IMG/VR virus record: IMGVR_UViG_3300020442_001111
Span: 1 to 29,571 of that record
DNA: 29,571 bases
Origin: a virus
Reading direction: 5' to 3' (one strand)
The notes beneath the pieces were generated by a model that did not search any database, was not told the origin of the DNA, and saw nothing but the letters and a program-made list of their open reading frames with translations. The position numbers were made by a program, and so were the translations under genes. Shown in pieces: positions 18,325-24,395 of this stretch (the first letter of the stretch is position 1; every line of letters starts with the position of its first letter).

Positions 18325-19742
18325 TATCCGCCTCCTGCATTATCATAGGACACATTCATTTCATCTTTTGTTGGTCCTGCTTGTTCTAATAATCCGTTTT
18401 TAACTATATTCATATTCATTGTATAATCTGTTGGTTTGAATCTATGTGCAATAGATGTTATTAAATAATTTCCACTTAATACAGGATCTAGTGCCTCGTC
18501 TTGATCTTCTATTCCTGCCTTTGATGTTCCTTTAGGATATACCAATTTAACTAATCTTCCTACTTCTATATCTGTTCTTCCTGGTACTATAACTTCAAAG
18601 GAATAATCTTTAAACGAATAAAGATATTGTCTTCTAAAGGCCTGACTGTAAGAGTAGCCTCCTGCTCCTTGTACATAGGCTCCGTCTAATACTCCAAAAC
18701 CTACTTTATTTGTTGTATTTAGTATTGAATTTCCATACATCATAAAAGTTTTTTGTAATGAATTACGAGGTACAAAAGCAGGAACTCCTAAACCTGAATC
18801 TGTTTTCTTAAATGATGCCATATCGCCACGTACATCAGATGCAATTGTTTGTCTTTCCTTACTAAAGAAATCTATCATCATTGTATTACTTGCATATTGA
18901 CCTGATGCCTGTCCCTCCAATACATCTATTGTTCTAGGTATATCAATTTCATTAAATTGTGAAAACTTTGGAGGTAAAATATCATTTGTTAAACTTTCAC
19001 CGTCTTTAGTTACTGGAGGTTGACCTTCCTGTACATAAGAATATTGGTCAAAAGGTGATTCCTTTTGTGATTCTATCATTTCTGAAATAGATCTAAAATG
19101 ATAACCTTTATTACTTTCAAAGAATAAGTAATCAGGTATGCCATCACCACTCTTAGCAAATTTTGTTAGATACATCATGTTTTGTATAGGCGACCAATTA
19201 TTAGACATATAAGCAAATTCTGATTCTTCAGGATCTGGTTGTATATCTATATCATTAGATGCGCCATCTTCGGTTCTGTCTCTGCCACCAGAGATTTTAT
19301 CATCATATAATTTTTGTATAGCGTCTTTAAAATTTCCTTCAACTGTTTGAATGCCTGCCATAGGTTTTGTTTGATCATCATAACCTTCAGGCGAACAAAA
19401 TTTTAGAGTATATGTTTGTTGTCTATCATTTATCATACCTCTGTTATAAATTCCTGAGACTATAAAAGTTCTTTCTAGTATATTTTCTGGTGCGTCTTCT
19501 AAACTTGTTGTGCGAAATTTAATTGTAATGGATTCTCCGCCGTGTATTCCTAAACCATTAATTAAATCTTTTGAGTCTGCAATTAAAATATTGCCGTGCA
19601 TATAGGGAGAAAAAATATCCTCATAGATAGTCATCTCAACCATAAAGTTACTGAGAATTAAAGGGTCAGAACCATAATTGTTTTGAAGTTTGAATTCTTC
19701 TACTTCATACTGTCCAACTTTCTGAATTATTTCTTCAGACAT
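18324..19742 (-). CDS. 27: gp27-like baseplate hub subunit
   Basis: 472 residues (T4 gp27 has 391). N-terminal YEVEEFKLQNNYGSDPLILS followed by FMVEMTIYEDIFSPYMHGNI and FSPEGYD-like strand patterns fit the tube-like hub fold shared by gp27, P2 gpD and VgrG N-domains; the late segment FEVIVPGRTDIEVGRLVKLV fits the C-terminal beta domain of these proteins (compare T4 NLTPGVKIIF). Its stop codon overlaps the start of gp5, its structural partner in the (gp27)3(gp5)3 hub. A weak AAGG site precedes the ATG. Overall sequence similarity to T4 gp27 is low, so the symbol rests on fold pattern and on pairing with gp5. Confidence 0.75.
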   Translation of the reverse strand: MSEEIIQKVGQYEVEEFKLQNNYGSDPLILSNFMVEMTIYEDIFSPYMHGNILIADSKDLINGLGIHGGESITIKFRTTSLEDAPENILERTFIVSGIYNRGMINDRQQTYTLKFCSPEGYDDQTKPMAGIQTVEGNFKDAIQKLYDDKISGGRDRTEDGASNDIDIQPDPEESEFAYMSNNWSPIQNMMYLTKFAKSGDGIPDYLFFESNKGYHFRSISEMIESQKESPFDQYSYVQEGQPPVTKDGESLTNDILPPKFSQFNEIDIPRTIDVLEGQASGQYASNTMMIDFFSKERQTIASDVRGDMASFKKTDSGLGVPAFVPRNSLQKTFMMYGNSILNTTNKVGFGVLDGAYVQGAGGYSYSQAFRRQYLYSFKDYSFEVIVPGRTDIEVGRLVKLVYPKGTSKAGIEDQDEALDPVLSGNYLITSIAHRFKPTDYTMNMNIVKNGLLEQAGPTKDEMNVSYDNAGGG

Positions 19743-19751
19743 ATTATAACC

Positions 19752-20267
19752 TTACTTAATTAATTTTTTGAACTGACTCTTCATACTAAATATGTATTCA
19801 GAACCTAATACTAATATTTGTCTTTTTTCTTCGTTCAAATTTTCTTCGTACTCAAAATTTGTTACTTCCTTATAAGTACCGTTGCTTACTTTTGTTGCAT
19901 CCCAATCTACAATGACTGTATTGTCTGATGCTAAAACATAATGGTGCGTATCTTTAATATTGTTAGCACCATATTTATCTTCACAATATGTTACCAAATC
20001 TTCTTGTGATAAAGGCCATTCCTTATTAACGTCTACAATATTATTAATTAACAATATTACCCAATGATATTGAGCATTACCATATAGTTTGTGAGATAAA
20101 ATTTCGGGTGTATCTCCATCGCCTACATAATGCTTTCTTAATCTAGATGCGTCAGGTATAAATTTACTTACAATAACTCTTCTAAATATATCTGTGACTG
20201 CCGTAAAATTTTTCTTACCGCCTTTAGTATAAGAATACATTGTTTTAGGAAATTGTTTAAAATACAT
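19752..20267 (-). CDS. 53: Baseplate wedge subunit gp53
   Basis: 171 residues (T4 gp53: 196). The motif GDGDTPEILSHKLYGNAQYH followed by WVILLINNI (residues 49-77) is the hallmark of the gp53 family, which resembles LysM-type folds and clamps gp6 and gp25 in the wedge core. The N-terminus (MYFKQFPKTMYSYTKGGKKN) is also typical in marine relatives. The ATG overlaps the gp48 stop codon by one base (TAATG), and the gene is 9 bases before the gp27-like gene. No unusual features. Confidence 0.92.
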   Translation of the reverse strand: MYFKQFPKTMYSYTKGGKKNFTAVTDIFRRVIVSKFIPDASRLRKHYVGDGDTPEILSHKLYGNAQYHWVILLINNIVDVNKEWPLSQEDLVTYCEDKYGANNIKDTHHYVLASDNTVIVDWDATKVSNGTYKEVTNFEYEENLNEEKRQILVLGSEYIFSMKSQFKKLIK

Positions 20268-21592
20268 TAGAAACCTGCCTGTATATGATCGCCTGTAAGA
20301 ACTTCAAGTTCTGTAAATTGCAATTCCATTGTTATTTCTGTTGGTTTACCGCCCGAATTTTTAAATGTTGTAAAGAAACCATCGGGACCATATGTGACTT
20401 TAACATTAGTTAATGCACAATTTGCTATTCTAGGTAAGTTTTCATTTCTTACTACCTCATTAACAGGTGGTTCTGGGGGCTCTTTATCTCCGTCTTCTTC
20501 TGTGTTGTCATTAGCATCCTCAGCGGGTGGGGGTGGCTTGCCTGGTTCTGTTCTTAAAAATTCAATTACAAATTCTGATGGATATTGTAAAAATACTGTT
20601 TCGGGTGACATATCAGGGTGCATATGAAATTTAAATATTTTAATAATTTGTTCTACTTGTGCCATTTCTTCTCTATTTTTAGGAGAGAAAATATATTGAA
20701 AACTAAATTTTCTAAAACCCATACTTCTAAATAATTGTTCTTTGAATGGGTTGTCTGCTAACCTACTTGTTGCTTGTAATGCTGATGCAAAGTCTGCATT
20801 TACTCCTAAAGCTCTTGGTAAGTTAGCTGCTGCACCAATAACTCCTCTACCTGCTGCACCGCCCGCTTCACCTAGTTCTTCAAGATTAAAATCTAAACCG
20901 CCTGCTACCATTCCTGCCATTCCTAAATCTGTTTCATCATAGTTAGCTTGATATGCAGTTATAATTGATTGAGGAACATATAAGTATATTCCTTGTGTTG
21001 TAAATTCTCCTACATTGTCTTTAAATATATCACTCATAAAAAATGTGGTTACTGCTGCTGCTCCAACAGCTCCTGCGGCAATGTTTGTAGCAGTAAGTTT
21101 CTTATCTAAAAGAGCACTGGCTGTTCCTCCAACTGCTAATGCACCAAGAGTTGCTCCTGCTGCTGCTGTAGATGTTACATTTTCTGCTGAAGCTCTGTTT
21201 CCTTCACTAGCTCCTTCTGCATCTCCACCGAAGTAATCTGCTAAATAATTATCTGCTGCTGCCTTTGCATTTACTCCTGAGCTAGTTGCCCCTGAACCTG
21301 ACAAAGAAATACCTCTATTAGCTTCACCGGTTCCTAATTTCTTTTTAGAAATGATATAAAATCCTACTGCATTTACTTGATTTGCTTGAAATAAATCTTG
21401 TGGGTAAACACTTGTAGTAGCGCCTAAATCTGCTCCTCTTGCAGTTCCTGCTGAAGGTGCTTTTCCGCCAGTAGTGGTACCACTTGTTTGACCTGATTGT
21501 GCGTCTGTTGTTTTAGTGGAGCCACTGCCAGGTTGCCCCGAACCAAAGGATACTCCTAAGGCATCTCCTACTTTGTCTACTAATGAACTCAT
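20267..21592 (-). CDS. 48: Tail tube cap/baseplate protein gp48
   Basis: 441 residues (T4 gp48: 364). The conserved core is FSFQYIFSPKNREEMAQVEQ (297-316), FLQYPSEFVIEF (334-345) and the C-terminal ITMELQFTELEVLTGDHI (420-437), typical of gp48, which sits on the hub and starts the tail tube with gp54. The N-terminal 140 residues are a Gly/Ser/Thr-rich low-complexity region, residues 143-186 an Ala/Gly-rich hydrophobic stretch, and 350-380 a Pro/Glu/Asp insertion; these account for the extra length. First gene of the leftward block, expressed from the divergent late promoter at 21621-21628 with a leader of roughly 20 bases and only a weak TAGG-type binding site. Confidence 0.85.
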   Translation of the reverse strand: MSSLVDKVGDALGVSFGSGQPGSGSTKTTDAQSGQTSGTTTGGKAPSAGTARGADLGATTSVYPQDLFQANQVNAVGFYIISKKKLGTGEANRGISLSGSGATSSGVNAKAAADNYLADYFGGDAEGASEGNRASAENVTSTAAAGATLGALAVGGTASALLDKKLTATNIAAGAVGAAAVTTFFMSDIFKDNVGEFTTQGIYLYVPQSIITAYQANYDETDLGMAGMVAGGLDFNLEELGEAGGAAGRGVIGAAANLPRALGVNADFASALQATSRLADNPFKEQLFRSMGFRKFSFQYIFSPKNREEMAQVEQIIKIFKFHMHPDMSPETVFLQYPSEFVIEFLRTEPGKPPPPAEDANDNTEEDGDKEPPEPPVNEVVRNENLPRIANCALTNVKVTYGPDGFFTTFKNSGGKPTEITMELQFTELEVLTGDHIQAGF

Positions 21593-21596
21593 CTGA

Positions 21597-21604
21597 TATA
21601 AATA
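21597..21604 (+). promoter_or_regulatory. T4-type late promoter for gp4 (rightward)
   Basis: TATAAATA five bases upstream of the gp48 start and on the opposite strand. Predicted transcription start near 21610, 18 bases before the gp4 ATG. It lies inside the leader that the opposing promoter gives to gp48. Confidence 0.72.
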
Positions 21605-21620
21605 CCTATGTTATTTACTT

Positions 21621-21628
21621 TATTTATA
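21621..21628 (-). promoter_or_regulatory. T4-type late promoter for gp48 (leftward)
   Basis: TATAAATA on the minus strand (TATTTATA as written). Its last base on the plus strand is the A of the gp4 ATG. Predicted start near 21615, leaving a leader of about 23 bases for gp48. It faces the rightward promoter 16 bases away. Confidence 0.72.
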
Positions 21629-22074
21629 TGGTCTACGCTAAAGAAATATATAAAGGAAAGTTCATACCTAAAAATTATTCGAAATATTTAGGTGATGTCA
21701 CAAAGATAACGTACCGTTCTAGTTATGAACTGAAGTTTATGAATTGGTGTGATATGAACGAATCCGTATCAGGATGGGTGTCAGAAGAGATTGCTATACC
21801 TTATCGTAACCCTATGGATAATAGAATACACAAATATTTCGTAGATTTTTATGTAGAAGTAACCGATAAAGGTGGTCATAAGAAGTCATATCTAATAGAA
21901 GTTAAACCCAAACGCTTTACAAAGCCCCCAGAAAAAAGAAGAAAAACCAAAAAATATTTACAAGAAGTTGCTAATTATGCTGTAAACGAAGCAAAATGGA
22001 AGGCAGCGGAGTCTTTTTGTAAAGAAAAGAATTTAAATTTTATGCTTGTTACTGAAAAGGAACTTGGCATTTAA
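21628..22074 (+). CDS. 4: Head completion protein gp4
   Basis: 148 residues (T4 gp4: 150). FIPKNYSKYLGDVTKITYRS (residues 12-31) followed by SYELKFMNWCD matches T4 gp4 (WVPKNISKYRGDPKKITYRS), and YLIEVKPKRFTKPP plus YAVNEAKWKAAESFC match FIEIKPKKETQPP and YSVNTDKWKAAQSLA. gp4 finishes the filled head before tail joining; the VDFY...IEVKPK pattern looks like a nuclease fold (Asp ... Glu-x-Lys). The ATG at 21628 gives the family's N-terminus (MVYAKEIYKGKF); an ATG 15 codons further upstream would place the start inside gp48 and upstream of the promoter. No Shine-Dalgarno sequence is seen. Confidence 0.92.
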   Translation: MVYAKEIYKGKFIPKNYSKYLGDVTKITYRSSYELKFMNWCDMNESVSGWVSEEIAIPYRNPMDNRIHKYFVDFYVEVTDKGGHKKSYLIEVKPKRFTKPPEKRRKTKKYLQEVANYAVNEAKWKAAESFCKEKNLNFMLVTEKELGI

Positions 22075-22076
22075 CT

Positions 22077-22084
22077 TATAAATA
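22077..22084 (+). promoter_or_regulatory. T4-type late promoter, predicted leaderless start
   Basis: TATAAATA two bases after the gp4 stop codon, followed by CTTAC and then ATG. With the T4 spacing the first transcribed base is the A of the ATG at 22090. No ribosome binding site is present. Confidence 0.75.
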
Positions 22085-22089
22085 CTTAC

Positions 22090-22707
22090 ATGGCGACCAA
22101 TGAATTTAGACAAATTAGACTAGAAGCTGGTGATGTAGATCGCTCTGACCGTTGGTATATAAACGCAGTTAGAGAGTTTGCAAAGGGTGTAGATAATCCT
22201 ATGTCTGTTTTTAGTTCTGATTTAGGAAAATTTGAGACAAGTGTTGATACAGGAAATATGATGATGTTTACTTATGACGCTAAACACGCAGAAACATTAC
22301 CATATTACGATAAGTTTCCTCTATCAATTATTATTGAACCACTTCCTAATATAGGTGGTTTTAGTGGTATTAACTTACATTATTTACCGCCTTTATTTAG
22401 AGCAGAAGTTTTAGGGGCGTTGAGAGAAACCACAGAAAAACTTACAGACGAAAAAGCACAATTAAGATCTAGTTGGGAGGTTGTAAAAAGATTCTCACAA
22501 TATCCACAAATTAAGGGTGCTGTTAAAAAATATATTTTTGGTCAAGTAACAAGTAGATTTTACAAAGTAAATCCTATACATTGGAGATCGGCAGTATTTT
22601 TACCGACACAACAATTTACAGGAGCAACAGACAGAACAGTTTATAGAAGAACAATGTTAAAAGAAGAAAGAAAGAAAAAACCTAGTATGGGTATGGGGAG
22701 CGTATAA
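22090..22707 (+). CDS. Conserved virion protein of unknown role (possible gp2-like)
   Basis: 205 residues, no membrane segment, basic C-terminus (KEERKKKPSMGMGS). The central stretch LPYYDKFPLSIIIEPLP followed by GGFSGINLHYLPPLFRAEVL is a motif I recognise from structural proteins of marine and other T4-like phages, without a firm function. In T4, gene 2 (protein that protects packaged DNA ends) is next to gene 4, so a gp2-like or neck/tail-completion role is possible from position only. Expressed from its own late promoter 5 bases before the ATG; the stop codon overlaps the next start (TAATG), so it is coupled with the gp54-like gene. Confidence 0.75.
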   Translation: MATNEFRQIRLEAGDVDRSDRWYINAVREFAKGVDNPMSVFSSDLGKFETSVDTGNMMMFTYDAKHAETLPYYDKFPLSIIIEPLPNIGGFSGINLHYLPPLFRAEVLGALRETTEKLTDEKAQLRSSWEVVKRFSQYPQIKGAVKKYIFGQVTSRFYKVNPIHWRSAVFLPTQQFTGATDRTVYRRTMLKEERKKKPSMGMGSV

Positions 22708-23498
22708 TGGGCTGGTTAGACTTTAAAAAACCATCAGTTAAGGTAGGCGGAGAAGAAATAGAAGGACCAGTTACCCAATTAGGTAATCAACGTTGGGACG
22801 CTACTTCGTTTATGTCAGAAATAAGACGTAGACAATTAGCACGTTCAGAGAGATTTGAGGTACAAGTTTCTTTCCCACCCGCTTTACAAGATAAAGAAAC
22901 AATAGGTGACTTCTCAATATTTTGTGAAGAAGTCCAAATACCTGGTATGGTATTAACAAATAAAGAATTTAATGTAGGACCCTGGACACATTATAGAAAC
23001 AACAATATAGGGTTCTTAGGAAACGAAATAAATTTAACTTTTTATTGTGATGTAGATTGGAGACTTAGACATCATTTTGAAAGATGGATGTCTCATTGTG
23101 TAGACACTACATCAAAACAAGTTGAATTCCCAGCAGACACATGGGGTAGAATTGTAATTGCTTCTTTAGATATGAAGGACCGTTACAGAAAAGCTTGGGT
23201 GTTACATGAAGTCACACCTAAAGTTCTTAACCTTATACCTCTTTCAATGGGTAACTCAGGTATAGCGAGAGCTACATTGATTGTATCTGCTACTTACTGG
23301 GAGTCTACTGCTATTAATGTTGGTATAGGTTCAAGTGACCCCTCGAACTTTGATAGTAGTATGAACAAAGCAGAAGAAAATTCTACAAGAACAGCAGTAA
23401 GAGATTGGGTGTTAGACTTGTTTAGAGGCGATAGCGAGAAAAAGGAAAACGAGGAACAGAATCAAGATCCAGAATTACAAAATGGATCAGGTGGCTAG
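22707..23498 (+). CDS. 54: gp54-like baseplate-tail tube initiator
   Basis: 263 residues (T4 gp54: 320). Residues 38-202 fit the tail-tube fold shared by gp19, gp48 and gp54: RFEVQVSFPP, EEVQIPGMVLTNKEFNVGPW, EINLTFYCDVDWRLRHHFER and WMSHCVD, then a strand ATLIVSATYWES. The 'DVDWRLRHHFERWM' segment parallels T4 gp54 'DSEACNYRAMQDWV'. The acidic, Glu/Asn/Gln-rich tail (210-263) is likely disordered. gp54 sits on gp48 to nucleate the tube. The gp54 identity is favoured over the tube protein gp19 by proximity to gp48, gp26 and the tape measure, but gp19 or another tube-fold protein cannot be ruled out. Confidence 0.68.
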   Translation: MGWLDFKKPSVKVGGEEIEGPVTQLGNQRWDATSFMSEIRRRQLARSERFEVQVSFPPALQDKETIGDFSIFCEEVQIPGMVLTNKEFNVGPWTHYRNNNIGFLGNEINLTFYCDVDWRLRHHFERWMSHCVDTTSKQVEFPADTWGRIVIASLDMKDRYRKAWVLHEVTPKVLNLIPLSMGNSGIARATLIVSATYWESTAINVGIGSSDPSNFDSSMNKAEENSTRTAVRDWVLDLFRGDSEKKENEEQNQDPELQNGSGG

Positions 23499-23518
23499 TT
23501 ATATTATAGGAGAAAATT

Positions 23519-24202
23519 ATGGCATTACCAAAAATTGATACGCCAACATTCGAACTAGAAGTACCGTCAACAAAAGAAAGACATACTTTTAGGCCGTGGT
23601 TGGTAAAGGAAGAGAAAGTTCTCATGTTAGCAAATGAGGGCGGACAATTCGAAGACATGGTACAAGCGTGTAAAACGGTTGTACAAAACTGTTCATTTGG
23701 AAAAGTTGATGCAGGCAAAATTACAATGTTTGATTTACAACATTTGTTCATACGTTGTAAGGAAAAGTCTGTAACAGGTACACAGCAGTTCACTTTAATT
23801 TGTGGAAACTGTGAACATAAAATTCCATATGAAATGAAACTAGAAGAGCTTGCCGTAAATGGCGAAATTAAAAAAGGTAGATTGGATTTAGATGATGGTA
23901 TCGTATTACAATTAAAATACCCTACTGTCAATGATACTTTAAATTCTACAAATAATACATTTGATTATATTAAAGCGTGTTTAGCTTCTGTAACAGTAGG
24001 AGAAGAAACTATTACAGTAGAAGACGAAACACCTGAAGAAATTGAAAATTTTATAGATAGTCTACCCGTAAAAGCATATAATGAAATGTTAGAATATTTC
24101 GATAGTATGCCAATGATGTCACATGAGGTTAATTATAAATGTCCTGAATGTGATACTGAGAATTCTATTAACATTAATGGAGCAGAACATTTTTTCGGAT
24201 GA
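23519..24202 (+). CDS. 26: gp26-type baseplate hub/tail assembly protein with zinc ribbon
   Basis: 227 residues (T4 gp26: 208). It has the T4 baseplate (gp26) family layout: N-terminal beta strand (FELEVPSTKERHTFRPW), helix EEKVLMLANEGGQFEDMVQA, then a Cys pair CGNC (95, 98) and a second pair CPEC (208, 211), which together look like a zinc ribbon with a long helical insert. Strong AGGAG ribosome binding site 6 bases before the ATG. Its 3' end contains a slippery heptamer and overlaps the next gene by ATGA. Position directly before a small helical gene and the tape measure equals that of tail-assembly chaperones in other tailed phages; a chaperone role for the tape measure is therefore proposed here. 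Confidence 0.75.
   Translation: MALPKIDTPTFELEVPSTKERHTFRPWLVKEEKVLMLANEGGQFEDMVQACKTVVQNCSFGKVDAGKITMFDLQHLFIRCKEKSVTGTQQFTLICGNCEHKIPYEMKLEELAVNGEIKKGRLDLDDGIVLQLKYPTVNDTLNSTNNTFDYIKACLASVTVGEETITVEDETPEEIENFIDSLPVKAYNEMLEYFDSMPMMSHEVNYKCPECDTENSININGAEHFFG
24190..24196 (+). promoter_or_regulatory. Candidate -1 ribosomal frameshift site (T TTT TTC)
   Basis: In the gp26-type frame the sequence reads CAT TTT TTC GGA TGA, so T TTT TTC fits X XXY YYZ with the stop codon one codon further on. A -1 shift leads into CGG ATG ACT, exactly the frame of the 63-residue gene. The GGAG at 24179-24182, about 11 bases before the A-site codon, could act as a stimulator. No convincing 3' stem is visible; only a 4-bp TTCT/AGAA pairing. 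Confidence 0.55.
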
Positions 24203-24390
24203 CTCTTTCTCAGGAGAATCTTGAAAACTATTATAAAACAAATTTCTTGTTAATGCAGGAACACAAATATAGTTTAACAGAGTTGGAGAATATGATGCCT
24301 TGGGAAAGAGAAGTTTATATAACATATTTGGTAGAGCACTTAAATAAAAAGGCCGAAAGGGCACAAACGAGAGCAAAGCAACAGGTTTAA
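24199..24390 (+). CDS. Small helical partner of gp26-type protein (GT-like/gp51-like)
   Basis: 63 residues if started at the ATG of the ATGA overlap with the previous gene. Mostly helical, with the motif MMPWEREVYITYLVEHLNKK (33-52) that is typical of small ORFs preceding tape measures (compare the T domain of lambda GT). It lies in the -1 frame relative to the gp26-type gene, directly after a slippery heptamer, so it may be produced as the tail of a 290-residue fusion (226 shared residues, Arg, then these 63) as well as, or instead of, a free protein. The best SD-like sequence (GGAG) is 16 bases from this ATG, too far to be ideal. T4 gp51 has a comparable baseplate hub assembly role; homology is not shown. 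Confidence 0.7.
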   Translation: MTLSQENLENYYKTNFLLMQEHKYSLTELENMMPWEREVYITYLVEHLNKKAERAQTRAKQQV

Positions 24391-24395
24391 AATAA

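Noticed and set aside
21583-21627. Upstream ATG giving gp4 15 extra residues
   Set aside because: It overlaps gp48 and lies upstream of the late promoter that drives gp4; the ATG at 21628 gives the N-terminus known for gp4.
23422-23931. 169-codon minus-strand open frame opposite the gp26-type gene
   Set aside because: Fully antisense to coding sequence with family motifs; composition is that of a reverse-frame shadow.
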